Origin: Acanthosoma haemorrhoidale
Lineage: Eukaryota > Arthropoda > Insecta > Hemiptera > Acanthosomatidae
Length of the DNA: 64,000 bases
Assembly: GCA_930367205.1 (NCBI GenBank)
Contig: OV884013.1
Coordinates: 116,832,869-116,896,868 of the forward strand
Reading direction: 5' to 3'
Translations under genes and position numbers: made by a program
In this document: one piece after another, positions 45,441-57,287 of the stretch
How positions within the stretch are numbered: the stretch's first letter is position 1
Layout of the letters: the number at the start of each line of letters is the position of its first letter
Notes under the pieces: model-generated
The model's database searches: none
What the model saw: the letters and a program-made list of their open reading frames with translations, nothing else
Told to the model about the DNA's origin: nothing

Positions 45441-45984
45441 AGAAATAACTATTCATTATATTAAAAAAATAAATAAATAACTGATCAGCAATTTAACCAG
45501 GCCTGAATATTAGTATAAGTAGAATAAATAATTGTTAGTATAATCAATGTATACAAATTAAGAAAAAGTTTATAAGTATAAGTTAAGTAGAAGCAGGGCG
45601 GCGATGCGCACGGAGAGATCTGTAGACGAGATAGGCCGAGAAGTCCAAACTTGTAATAAACATAGACCTCTTGTTCGCAGGGGAACAGGCCCGTATTCTG
45701 CTATCGTCAACACCAACCCAAGCCTAAAGCCCTGCCCTCCAGTACGCAAAGTCCTATTTATTTACTTCCTCCAGCTTTAGAGTCGTTCGAACTATTTTCT
45801 CTTTATATTGATGGAATAAAATGAAAATTGCTGTTAAAGAGAGATAAAATAAATACATTTCATAACTGACATATAAAGTTGTAATCTTAAATACATGTCC
45901 GTGTATATAATATTTACATATGCTTTTACTAATTTTCTCTAGCCGAAACAATCAGAAAAAGAACTTCTTGAACTTATACTTGAA
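45441..45984. other. No recognisable gene
   Basis: 45590-45760 is GC-richer but not repeated in the window and without a domain. The rest is AT-rich. Confidence 0.4.
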
Positions 45985-46328
45985 CTTCTTTATTGTGCTA
46001 AAATTACAATCTGCTTTATTAGGCAATTGATTAGTAATTAAGATAAATGCTCTCATTCATACCGTTATTTACAATTCATCATTCACTCGCTCATTCATAC
46101 AATATTTACAGGCAGCCCAGAGGCCTTCCAAATACACATATTTTTCACCTCCCTCGCATACGAAAGAGGAAGCGGAGTCTTGGGAAGTCCCTCACGCTCC
46201 TCCGTCAGCCGCGTCACCGGATAAGAGCCTGCGGAGGCTGGCGAAGAGCGCGAGAGCCACAGACGCTCAGGACATGATTGGAGAAACTGGCCATCGCCAG
46301 GACTCCCACTGTCACGCATTTATAGCTC
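45985..46328 (-). mobile_element. LINE-B 3' UTR fragment
   Basis: Minus-strand copy from TTTATTGTGCTAAAATTACA to the CACGCATTTATAG segment, covering most of the 3' UTR. The RT ORF is lost by 5' truncation. Confidence 0.88.
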
Positions 46329-47734
46329 TCAGTCTTAAGTATTCAGTCTTTAAATCAGAAAAAGAAGGAAAAAAAAGAAAATAGATTTATAATTTTAGGC
46401 TCATATAATTACCATCATAATAAATATTGTTGAAATCTTCTCAAACAAAAATTAAGTTTAAACAAAAAAAAATGAGGTCTCTCTATTTTGAATTACCCTT
46501 ATAATCAAAACCTATTTACTGCCAATGGAGCCCGAACAGGATGACTACGCATGTTATCCATTGCCCAGCGTCTCAACTACTACTGTAGATAAAGAAAGCC
46601 AAGAAAATTGCCGGAATCGAAAGGTTATTCTTTGCTTTCAATTAGGTACGCCACGAAAGTCATCTTCCACCTGTCGATCTGCCTGCCTGTACCTATGCAC
46701 TTTCTATGATAAGAGTTGAAATTTTAATGGTACTTGTCACACCATTAAAAATATGCTGATTTTTTTTGGAAACCATAAAAAAAAAAAAAAATTGGAAATT
46801 AACACAATTTGGACCATATATCTATACTAATAACTTTTACATAAATATCCCATCGTCCATATTTTGTCTGTCTCTAAATGGACCTTTACAATTTTTTATA
46901 TGATGTTATATTTTTATTTGACTAAATGATGACAGCTTAGGAACAGTGGAAAACGTCACGGAGTTTGTGGAGAGACCGAGTATTGTTTATTTAAATATGT
47001 CAATCAGAAACTTAAAAGTGCCTATTTACAAATATTCAAGAACAAAAGTTACAAGTCATGTACAAAAAGTGCGATTTTACAATGATAACAGATTATTCAT
47101 TTATCTTAGCTCGGCAATAAGAAGTTTGGAATAATTGTGTCAATAAGGGATTTAGATAAAGTTGTGCAAAAAACAAGCTAGTTATTGCGAGAGAAAAACA
47201 AGCAGTTAAAATTGTTCTCTAGCAATGCTGAATCACTTCACCTACAATCCATTCGCGTATGAACCAAATTCCATTGGAATCAAACCTGTTATACAATTCC
47301 TGTTGCTCATAAATCTGGGAAGAAATGGCCTAACGACCTGTCCATAAATGGAAGCCGGACTTAGGGGCAGACGAGGAAACACACCTTTGCTCCAAGTTAA
47401 TATCAAGATAAAAAATGTTTTAAATGTAATAGTAGTCAAATGGCCTTGATTTAGCCATTAGGAACTTGTTATGGTGACTGATTTTTTTTTTTTTTTTTTA
47501 AACACCATTTAGAAGGCTGGTTTGGATTTATAACAGACAAAAATATTAAATTATTTATTCATCCGTTATGTAAAAATTCACCTATATGAAATATGTATTG
47601 GTTGATATTTTTTCCTTTCTTTTCAGATTATTGATGTTTAGAAATATTTCGCATCCGAAACAAATATTATCAATGAGACTATACTTTCGTCTATACACTT
47701 TATTACATATTTCTTAGGGGGTGGGGGTGGTGTA
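46329..47734. other. No recognisable gene
   Basis: AT-rich. The 64-codon frame at 46525-46719 (MEPEQDDYACYPLPS start) and the 62-codon frame at 46946-47134 have no recognised motif. Poly-T of about 18 at 47483-47500. Confidence 0.45.
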
Positions 47735-47990
47735 ATTTTAAGCAATATTTTATTTTTATGAAAGCCTAACAACTTCCTTTAATTGACTTAAGCCTATTTC
47801 TCAAATATACTTTCCTTATACTCACAGCACGTATTCAATTTGTTCTAAGCCGGTTTTGATAATGTTTATGTATTTTTTTGTTTTTTGCTATTAAGATTTT
47901 TTTTTCTTAAAAAGAAAATGATTCAGCAAATAAAAGTGAGTATTTTGACAAAAATCAGATATCACTCAATATTGTTCTTCCAATGTCCAA
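47735..47990. repeat. Direct repeat R5 (copy 1)
   Basis: About 240 bp shared in the same orientation with 48310-48560, including ACTCACAGCACGTATTCAAT and CAGATATCACTCAATATTGT. The copies are 570-590 bp apart. No coding potential. Confidence 0.88.
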
Positions 47991-48309
47991 TTTGAGTAAA
48001 TGTTTGCTGACTTGAGACTACTAAGGGAAAAATAATTGTTTGGAGAATATTGATGAAGTCTACATTAATTTATGCACTGGGTTGGGTTACGATGTTCTAT
48101 CTGTTAGTCTGGAAGCCCTTGTAAATGTATGTTGTACCATTAGAGATGGATGACTCAAAAGAAATTTGATAAATTTCACTTAAAATTAACGTTTAAGAAG
48201 TTTGAAATCACGCATTGGGAAACCGGTATAGATTGATCATGAAAGATATGTTGTTGGTTCATAAATTTTATTTATTATTTATTTTCTGCTATTACAAACC
48301 TATCAAATG

Positions 48310-48560
48310 TTAAATTAAACGCTTCCCATTAATACATTTTATGAAAACGTAACAACTCTCTTTAATCGACTTAAGCCCATTTCTCAAATATACTTTTTTT
48401 ATACTCACAGCACGTATTCAATCTGTTCCAGGTCGGTTTTGATAATATTATGAATATTTTTTTTTTTTCTTAAAAAGAAAATGATTTAGCAAATAAAAGT
48501 GAGTATTTTGAAAAAAAAATCAGATATCACTCAATATTGTTCTTCCAATGTCTGCGCAAT
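48310..48560. repeat. Direct repeat R5 (copy 2)
   Basis: Partner of 47735-47990, shortened in the T-rich middle. It probably arose by local duplication. The 320 bp between the copies is unrelated AT-rich DNA. Confidence 0.88.
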
Positions 48561-48628
48561 TTCCCAAAAATTCAATTTAGTTTCGTAAAATAAATATCGC
48601 TCGCGAAATAAATCTCAGATCTAAACCT

Positions 48629-48812
48629 CAGTGGACTCTCACCACTGCACCGCAACAACCAACCTCTACCGAGGCTTCCCACACTCCTTAATTCTCTCAC
48701 ACCACCTTCAAGCAGGTACTCCTAGTACAAGGATCCGCTTGAACCAAATATTCCTTTATTTTTCCCTCATCTTTAATGTTATAATTAGAGAGCTAAGAAA
48801 AAAACCCAAAAA
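48629..48812 (+). mobile_element. LINE-C 3' UTR with A-rich tail
   Basis: Sense-strand tail matching the reverse complement of 41.65-41.83 kb (CAGTGGACTCTCACCACTG, CCTCTACCGAGGCTTCCCAC, AATTAGAGAGCTAAGAAAAA). It ends in an A-rich tail from 48798. Confidence 0.85.
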
Positions 48813-49205
48813 ACAGAGCAGTTAGCTAGGAGCTCGTTCATATTTGCATGTTCCCCGGTTGGGCATTTCATGTCCACCTGGCAGCGGATATTTCCCACTC
48901 TTAACGTAATCTCAAAATCTCAAAAGAGACGAAGGCGAGGATGGCCGCTTCTCCTGAGAGCAGAAGACTTGCTAATGGTGTAGTGAAAGGTCCTCCGATT
49001 GATGTGTAGGGTCATCGCGGTGGCTCACCATTACAGATTCGTTCCGCATTTTCTACTTTCCAAAAAATCTCGAATTGGAATAATCGCGGTTGGAGAATAG
49101 GGCAGAAGGTTCACACGTCCTCTGATAGCAAGTCTTGCACACGCTCGGCGACCGAATCGCTCTTTGTACATTACAGCTGTTTCGCCTCAGCTTACAACTC
49201 CTTAT
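48813..49205. other. No recognisable gene
   Basis: Somewhat GC-richer than average. No ORF or repeat match. Confidence 0.45.
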
Positions 49206-50069
49206 AAATTGTCCCAGAATTATTGTAAGATATGATTGAAATAGAAAATACAGTTTTTAGTATTTTTGTTGTCATTTTTTCATTGAATTATAAAGTAAAT
49301 AGGATAGGGTTATTTATGGAATAACACATCGGGCAAATGGCCTCCACGACTTTGCTGGCACATACGCACTCTTTTGTCGAAATTTTCCATGACCATTTGG
49401 CTTAAATGTGGTTGAATTTCCTCTTTTAATGCACGGGTGGACGTGGGCTTATTGACATACACCTTTGACTTTAAATAACCCCATAAAAAGAAATCTAAAG
49501 GTGTTAAATCACACGATCTAGGCCAATTCTGATCACCGAAACGAGAGAGTACACGACCTGGAAATGTCTCATGCAGTATTTGAATTGTTTCATGGGCTGT
49601 ATGGTATGTGGCACCATCTTGTTGAAACCACATATTGGCCACATCAATATCATCCAATTTCGGCACAAAGAACTGTGTTTACGACGCCGAATTGTTGTTC
49701 CTGAATTATCAACAACACTCTCACGCACTGCTTCGATATTGACATTTGAACGGCTTGTTTTTGGACGACCAGTGTGTTTAGTGGCTCCTACTGATCCAGC
49801 CTTCTTAAATTTTTCAATTAATATCTTCACCGTTGATGAAGTCAAAACACTATATACGACCATATTTTGTATGAAATTTTCGAACTGTGGCCACCAAACT
49901 TTTAATTTCGAGATATTGTTCAACAATAAAGTCGCTTTGTCCTATCGTGTAACGCTCCATTTTTACTAACCCTAAACTGTCAGCTGTCATATTGTTTTTT
50001 TTTTTAGGATTGCCAGTACTTTACTGCACAAATGGCGGCAAATTCAAATCTTGCGTTAATTCTGGGACC
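49206..50069 (-). mobile_element. DD41D (rosa-type) element, deleted (copy 2)
   Basis: Outer ends are related inverted repeats: AATTCTGGGACCCTA on the right side and TTGTCCCAGAATTATTG on the left, with CTTGCGTTAA/TTGTAAGAT inside. The minus strand encodes an N-terminal helix-turn-helix of the DUF4817 type and a C-terminal catalytic half, joined out of frame after loss of the middle. The element is about 860 bp. Confidence 0.88.
49310..49960 (-). pseudogene. DD41D transposase, internally deleted
   Basis: MERYTIGQSDFIVEQYLEIK starts at 49960; after a frameshift comes VLTSSTVKILIEKFKKAGS, HTGRPKTSRSNVNIEAVRES and TTIRRRK. The frame then changes to FVPKLDDIDVANMWFQQDGA and LTPLDFFLWGYLKSKVYVNK, ending GGHLPDVLFHK (stop at 49310). 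The stretch with the first catalytic Asp is gone. Spacing between the two remaining Asp is 40 because one Pro codon is lost relative to the copy at the window start. Confidence 0.9.
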
Positions 50070-51082
50070 CTATACTTAGGTTACGTCTTGGTACTAGGCT
50101 TAGTAACTAGGTTACTGTTTTTTGCATGTGGCTAATTAGATGTAAGATAAAATTGTAAATAAAGGTTATAGATAGTAAAAACTAATTAGTATGTGTAATA
50201 TCTGTTATTACTAGGTTGTAAGCTAAATAATGTCCCGTAGAATTCAGTAAGTACTAAGGCTTAGCAAATAGGCTATTGTTTGGTTGATTACTGTTGGTAT
50301 GCAGGTTAGTTGTAAATAGGTTGTAGAAAGTAAAAAACTAGTTAGGATGTAAGCAATATTTGTTATTAGTAGATTATAGGTAGTATGTTTATTGTTATAC
50401 TGGTAGTCGATAAAATTATTGTAAATAGAGTAATGGATTGTGAGAGCGATTAAAGGACTGATAAAGACGGTTTAATAGAATTAAGGTGCTCAAACCCCGT
50501 TTGAGGAACCGCCCCCAGGAAGGTGTTGGAAAAATGTTTGTTTTTGGGACTTTTTTGTTAAAAATACGAGAACAGTTAGTAGTTGGTTCTTTTTTTTTTG
50601 GCTTCACATATTTATTTATCCGTTAATTCTAGATAGCCTTGGTGGTTAATAGGCCGACTAAAAGCTCTGCTAAACACACGGAGCGGCATCTGCCGAGCTG
50701 AGGATTGTGACACCTCATTGTTTCGGAGCCTTGTTCCTTTTCTCACATGAGCTCCCTCGGCGTTACGTCAGCTTCCTGTTAGCGCAAACCCGGCCTCTTC
50801 AAGGTGCCGTCTTTTGCGCAAAGCCTCCGACTCTTGCCTCTTCTGGGGTAGGATTGAGGTCTTCAGGGTCTACATGGATGTCAGCATTTCCACTCACATC
50901 GGAACAACTACACTATATTAAATAGACGGTCATTCATTAAGCATGGAGCATGTCTTCTGATATGAACCGATCATCTCCGCCATACCTTCACCGTCTATCA
51001 CAATCAAAGGCTATTTCTGCAGATATTTTGACGGCCCGATGGTGTGCACAATATTTCCTCGGTTCATCAAAACTCATCTCCC
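50070..51082. other. Unassigned, with an imperfect direct repeat
   Basis: 50150-50235 and 50305-50390 are loosely repeated (GTAAATA.GGTT.TAGA.AGTAAAAA, then TTGTTATTA). 50690-50930 is GC-richer and open on plus for 72 codons without a motif. Confidence 0.4.
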
Positions 51083-51190
51083 TCCTTATATATGCATACA
51101 ATATTCTGCAGTTCAAATCCTCAATCTTCTTCTGGAACACAAGATCCCGCCTGTCTGACCGTTATACTCCTGTCCACAAAACGGGCTACC
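51083..51190 (+). mobile_element. Family E fragment
   Basis: CAGTTCAAATCCTCAATCTT and the preceding TATGCATACAATATTCTG match the family E pieces at 2.1 and 22.75 kb. The frame reads LLIYAYNILQFKSS followed by a basic C-terminal segment. Confidence 0.5.
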
Positions 51191-51319
51191 GTACCCCGTA
51201 AGTTTTGAGAACGATTTCATTAATTATAACATATTTTATATTTTTATTTTATATTATATAATCTTAGGGTTAATTCACTAAGCGCTTCTTATCTTTAAAT
51301 TTAAATAAAACAAAGTGTG

Positions 51320-52000
51320 TGTGAGATATCATCCAAATTTTTTATTCGTTTGAAAGACCTATCGATGCCATTATGTACGAAATATAACTTAGTACAAATG
51401 CTGGGTGGCGCTCATCCGAAATGTCCAATTTTCCATGCCTCTGGCGCATAAATCTGAATTCGACCGATGGAATCGGTTATGTTGGCTTTGAGGACCGCTG
51501 TGATTTGTGGCTTATTCGCATAGACCTGCGACTTACGAGTTCACATCACCTCCACGTGAGATGACCACACGTCGTTGTCTATGGTCGTTTACCTTCAGCT
51601 CCGGGGTCAGTTGAATTTTGTACGGGTGTAGGCCCAGGTCACGAGGCAAAATTTGCCAAGTTGTTTTCTGTGAAAGACCGAGTTCTTGTGAGCGACGCGA
51701 AATCGACTGCCTCGGATTCTCCTGCACGCTCTCACGGACAGCGGCGATTTTTTCGGCAGATCTTGCGTTTCGTCGACGTACGGGTGTTGATTAATTGTTT
51801 ACTGAACCATTGGACTCAAATTTATCCACCACACTGCGAATAGTCCTCTCGGTAGGACGGTTATGGCGACCGTGGAACGTTGCCCGAACAGAACACCCAT
51901 ATTGATAAAACAATTTTATCATTTGCACGTGTTGTTGAACGCTATATCTGTCCATGGTGATTTGGCAAGACAGACTAAATAAATGACAGCCCATTTGACA
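51320..52000 (-). pseudogene. Second Tc1/mariner-superfamily transposase, internally deleted
   Basis: Minus strand from ATG 51955: MDRYSVQQHVQMIKLFYQYG, a small in-frame deletion after SVRATF, HNRPTERTIRSVVDKFES, an in-frame TAA after SVNN, then STPVRRRNARSAEKIAAVRE, ENPRQSISRRSQELGLSQKT and HPYKIQLTPELKVNDHRQRR. The frame ends, and SQVYANKPQITAVLKANI appears in another frame. The helix-turn-helix domains and the extreme C-terminus survive, and the whole catalytic core is missing. It is related to but distinct from the DD41D copies nearby. No terminal repeats were identified. Confidence 0.88.
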
Positions 52001-53647
52001 GATGAAGCTTCAGAAGACGCGATACCATCTAAAGGTATACAGGAGGGCATAATATTCTAGGCATCTCCGCTAGTATTTGGTGCTTCATTGAGAATCAATC
52101 TCACATTACAATTTCACACTACAAGAAAATATAAAATTATAAACGAAACAGTATTCAGGAATTAATATTGTAAAGTACTTGAGGGTTTATTCACTTTCAG
52201 ACCATGAATAAACCAAATATGCACAACATTTATCAAGAGGAATTCTATGCTCAACTCGCAGACTTAACTCATTAACAATTTGTTAGTAAAGCCCTGATTA
52301 GCTTTCGTAGCTCCTAGGTAGAGCTTAGTCAGTCATACCAGTATCACCAAATTTCAAATGATCCAAAATGAAAATAATATTTGACACACCGATGTAAACT
52401 ACATCAGTGTTACAAGTTTTCAAAAATGATTACATTCTAGATATTTTAGAAGCGACAACCACAATCTTTATAGAAAAATATAAACAAAGCGAGAATCCAG
52501 TATTGGTAAGATAGATAAATTAATCAAAAATAAATAAAGATTTAGGGGATAATATATTATCAAGATATATCTTGCTATTAGCATCTAGTTTATTTATTTT
52601 TGTCATGTTATTTAATTGTACATTTTTTTTAAATTGAAATTTATGTAATTCAAAGAAGACTATTCATAACAAAGAGCGATGATGTTAGTCTGTTGTTTTA
52701 AACTGAATATAAATTGATCTCAATTCAGGATTCCTCAGGAGTGGACTTTTAATTCACCGATCACGAGTGGCATATGTATCTGTATAGTAATAACGAAATA
52801 TGTATATGAATAATATTTTAAAACTGAAATATCCGATTCAAAACATTTTCAATTAAAAATATTAGCATTTGGTTGGCTAGACAGATGGAAATTTGTTGAA
52901 AGGAGAGAATTACAATTGAAACGGAGTTTAGAAAATAGATTGTGTGGTTGAGGCCTGGATTCGGTCCGTAAAAATATAATCAACTATTGGTTCTATTTTG
53001 GGACTTATGGTGTGTTGAGTTATAATCCTACTTCTATGGTATGAAAAGGGAATGACTGGTAAAATAGGGAAAATTCATTTAATGAAATTATTGTGAATTT
53101 AACCTGAATTTATGATTGTTAGGTACAAGTGGGTGAATATGCACCCAATCAGGATGGACAATGTCAGCCAATAACTTTCTGTAATAACATTTTTAATTCC
53201 CCTTTCTCTCGTGGGAAGTGAATTTAATGTCATTAGTTTAGTGTATTTTTTTTTGTCTAAGGATTCTTAGTATATTGTTTAATTGATAAACATATAACGT
53301 TATCTATATTCCCATGGCTCAGCGAGTGCACTCAGGTATGTAACGAGAATGCTACAGGTGGGAGAGCCGCGACCAGCGATCCCATTGAGGTTGGACTGGC
53401 GCCTAATGCGTACGAAGCCTGCGTCAATGCTTATGAATTAATCAGTAGCTGGCGTATTCGTAGAAGACGTCCCATCTCTGCGCTGGTGGCTGTCGCACTT
53501 CCATCCTGCAGGAAGGTCCTGTCTCCTGCGTCCTGTCTTCGAGGAGTCTGTCGGCAGCGAGGTGTCAGTAGTCCCACCCCCTCATTCCTGTATTACAATA
53601 GTTTATATTTAAACATGTAATTCGTTTTATCTATATACATATATATA
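52001..53647. other. Unassigned; GC-richer open segment at about 53261-53620
   Basis: 52000-53250 is AT-rich without ORFs. From the stop before 53261 to the TAA near 53618 the plus strand is open for about 118 codons without a useful ATG, reading VCNENATGGRAATSDPIEVG and LAPNAYEACVNAYELISSWR. The core (53320-53590) is GC-rich. It could be an exon: a CAG precedes CGAGTGC and CAGGTATGT lies at 53333. No family recognised. Confidence 0.3.
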
Positions 53648-54452
53648 TAGGGTGTATATTAACGCAAGATTTGAATTTGCCGCCATTTGTGCAGTAAACT
53701 GCTGGTAACCCTAAAAAAAATAAATTGACAGCTGACAGTTTACAGTTAGTAAAAATGGAGCGTTACACGATAGGACAACGTGACTTTATCGTTGAACATT
53801 ATCTCAAAAATAAAAGTTTGGCAGCCAAAGTTCAAAAATTTTATACAAAATATGCTCAGAATAGTGTTCTTCTGAGTTCATCAACTGTGAAGATATTAAT
53901 TGTAAATTTAGGGAGACTGGATAAGTTGGAGACACTAAACACACTGGTCGTACAAAAACAAGCCGTTCAAATGTCAATATCGAAGCAGTGCGTGAGAGTG
54001 TTGTTGAAAATCCAGGAACATCAATTCGGCGTCGTAAACGCAGTTATTTATGCCGAAATTGGATGATATTGATGTGGCCAATATGTGGTTCCAATAAGAC
54101 GGTGCCACATGCCATACAGCACATCAGAATTGTCCCCCTAGATCGTGTGATTTAACACCTTTAGATTTCTATATATGGGGCTATTTGAAGTCAAAGGTGT
54201 ATGTCAACAAGCCCACATCCACCCGTGCATTAAAAGAGGAAATTCAACCACATTTATGCCAAATGGTCATGGAAAATTTCGACAAAAGAGTGCGTATGTG
54301 CCAGCAAAGTCGTGGAGGCCATTTGCCCGATGTGTTATTCCATAAATAACCCTGTCATATTTACTTTATAATCAAATAAAAAAATAACATCAAAAATACT
54401 AAAAACTGTGTTTTCTATTTAAACCAAATCTTGCGTTATTTCTGGGACACCT
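53648..54452 (+). mobile_element. DD41D (rosa-type) element, deleted (copy 3)
   Basis: Ends GGGTGTATATTAACGCAAGA and AATAACGCAAGATTTGG (reverse complement of the right end) are inverted repeats with TA next to each. Sense strand carries MERYTIGQRDFIVEHYLKNK at 53755, then RRKRS, the shared out-of-frame junction, DDIDVANMWF with a stop replacing the second Gln (CAATAAGACGG), a further deletion of about 60 bp before LTPLDFYIWGYLKSKVYVNK, and GGHLPDVLFHK before the stop at 54346. Confidence 0.9.
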
Positions 54453-56268
54453 AAGGGTTATGGATAATAGCGTAGACAATCAGAATAGACAACTTCTTCA
54501 GGAAATAGGCCTCGAGGTTCAGAGAGGTCTCAGTTCACTGAACATTCCTAATCTACACGGGGGAAGTCAAGAGAGGTGACTAGTTGGTACGTCTGATATG
54601 CAATCTGTAACACATTGGTGCTTGGGCTTAACTGAACTAAGAGACTGCTGTTAATGTCGCTCAAGTGATATCATTTTTTTTCCAGTTACACAGGAGTTTT
54701 ATTCCTACCAAAAACCACAAAAAACAACGCCCATGGAGTACTGTGAAAAACAATTGTAATTCCTTGAATAGCACATTAAAAAAATTGTTAGTATTGTAGA
54801 TGGCTGTATTGTGAATTCGACAATGATTTAAGTACGTGAATAATGGATTCGTCTATTCATCTAAAAACCTTTAATTTTGTATCTATTACGGTCATTTTTA
54901 GTTTGCTGTCCTGTGTTATCTTTGAAGCTGTATGATCCGATGGTAGAAGCCGAACTGGACAATCGATCATGAATGAATTATGGTTCATTCATAAGTTTTA
55001 CGATCCGATGTCCTACGAGCTATTGTGAGATATGGGTATCAGATATCGGAGTACAGAGCCCACGATTGATAACTTGTTGGATCTGTCGATGTTCCATTGC
55101 TGGCAGTTAATGGTCCACCGTTTCTCTTGCTGGCCCCATATCTCTTGTTAGATCAACAAAGTTCACAAGGTATTTCTTGTCAATGTTAATTCATACTAAT
55201 GAAAAATATTGACTGTTTAACAATAATAATCATACAACTATACATAGAAATACTTGCACCTACTCTCACTGTCATATAGCAGCTATGTGCATGTACACAT
55301 TACTTGTGCACCGGATTTTCTATTTTTGACTTTTGAAAATATTATAGCTCCGGTATGAATAATATTTAAGCTTTCACAGCTCAGAAGTTCCTCCAGGCTT
55401 TATATTTAAAGCTTTGATATTAGCTTCAAGATAAGTTAAGTTACTTATGATAAGTTACCGATTTCAATAGGTTTGTTAGGCCAATATGTTTGATATTTAC
55501 AGTTTTTGTCAGTAAAAATTCTACTGTAATTGACCTGTTTATCACACCCTAATCGTTTTAATTGTTTATGTGTATTTATTAATTGTTTGCATGTACTCAG
55601 ACAAAAAAAGCGATTCTTAAAAAATAAATAAAATGATTTTTAAGAAGATAAGTACAAATTAATAATTATGTTCACGATGAGTGAAAATCTAATATAATCG
55701 AATACGGGGTCGGCAACTGTTGAAGTGTAAATTATACAATAGATTCTTAAAAGTTTTTCTTTGGGTAGGCCACAACATTATCCTCCCCCCCCCCTCTCTC
55801 TCTGTATTGCTTGGCTGCTCTCCTCTAATCGAATTATAAGATGTCATCCAGACTACATGATAAGCTGGGAGAGAGGATCTGGCCGGGGTCCAGAAGACCC
55901 AGTCGCCCGGCGCCCAGACAAAGACTCCGGAGCTGTTGAGATGCAGCGGGCTCGGACGGGCATTAGGATTCAGCGGCGGTGTGTCCGGTAGCAGAGGGGC
56001 AGGGCACATACTAACCAGACCGACTGGGTGGCGGCTCGGCCTGCCCGGGTCCTCCAGCTCGTCAGATATTCATATTCTACCATTTATATATAGGTATCTC
56101 TACAGCTACATATCCATATTTTCTTACTTATGTGAAAAAAGGTCAGAATTGACTGATAAATCAGTAACGAAGCTAAGAGACTGACCAGGTGTATTTTCCA
56201 CTAGAAATATAATCCAAAAAAGATATATTGAAACCAAGACAGACAATAGTAATCTCCAAAAAGATCTA
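54453..56268. other. Unassigned; GC-rich island at about 55840-56060
   Basis: AT-rich to 55770, then a C10 (CT)n tract at 55786-55803 and a GC-rich block with open frames on both strands (55689-56009 minus, 55761-55991 and 55936-56184 plus), no domain recognised. A promoter-like island or exon is possible. Confidence 0.4.
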
Positions 56269-56303
56269 TGTCGAGTCATAAGTAGCTTCCGATGCAGCTA
56301 AGT

Positions 56304-57156
56304 TTTTTTGTTGTTTTTTTTCCCCTAAGCTGTCTAGTTAGAATTTTAGGATGAGGGATAAATATAAAATATTTAGGGTGATCGGATCCTTGTACCTGCT
56401 TGAAGGTGGTGTGAGAGGAGTAAGGAGTGTGGGAATCATCGGTGGAGGTTGATTGTTACGGTACAGTGGTGAGAGTCTTCTCTAGGCATGTAGTGCAGTC
56501 GTAGTTAGTCTGATATCAGTGAGGGTGCCCCTTAGAGGCTTGTTGTTGGTGGGCCAAGCACCGTGATGTCAACCATTTCTTCTGCTTTACTCGATCATGT
56601 GAGTTGCCATCGTGCCGGTAGCGGTGGTGGTGTCATGTCTCGGAAGACAGGGTTTAGACTGTGCTTCAACGAGCCAAAGAACTTGATGTGACGTCGTCTG
56701 ATGGCTTCGGTGATGGTGGTCGGAAGCCTTCATTTCACGAAAAGGGGTATGCCACAGTGCCGTTCACAGGATGTTGTTCTGGAAGCTCTGGAGGCGAGTT
56801 ATGGTGTTGGCATGTAGGAATCTAAAGAGTGGTGTCCCAAACAGTAGAGCTGGCCTCAGGACGCTCTTGTATATGAGGAGTTTCAGTCGAAGGGATATAG
56901 CCTGGCTGGTGATGAGATGCTGGAGAGAGTAGTAAGTTCTGCGGACACGTTTTAATTTCTTTTGCAAGTGTGTGCCGAACGACATGTGCCTGCCTAGGTT
57001 GATGCCCAAAGAGCAGATGCTGTTGGGTAATTTACATTGTGTCCCGTCTATGGTAAAGCTGGGTGGACGTTTCTTTTTCCCATTCTGGAAAGAGAAGATG
57101 GTCCCCTGAGTCTTGGCTGGGTTCACTTGAATATGGACAACGCAGCCTGTCGGCGA
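56304..57156 (-). pseudogene. LINE-C, Jockey-like, inserted in mariner
   Basis: The T-rich start (56304-56320) is its poly(A) tail and GCAGCTAAGT at 56294-56303 and 57157-57166 is the target duplication. The reverse strand reads MNPAKTQGTIFSFQNGKKKR, FTIDGTQCKLPNSICSLGIN, RHMSFGTHLQKKLKRVRRTY and LKLLIYKSVLRPALLFGTPL, FRFLHANTITRLQSFQNNIL, then a stop. This spans the end of the palm and the thumb of a Jockey-clade RT; the YADD box lies upstream of the truncation and is absent. Confidence 0.93.
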
Positions 57157-57287
57157 GCAGCTAAGTAGAACCTATTGTTCGTATCTACCCGCTATGAGTT
57201 ACCATGACAACAAGTTTTCGTTTTCACTATATAGACGAGGCTTCAGTTAGTCTTTTGTCAACTGTTGTTTTTTTAACCTCTGAAATG

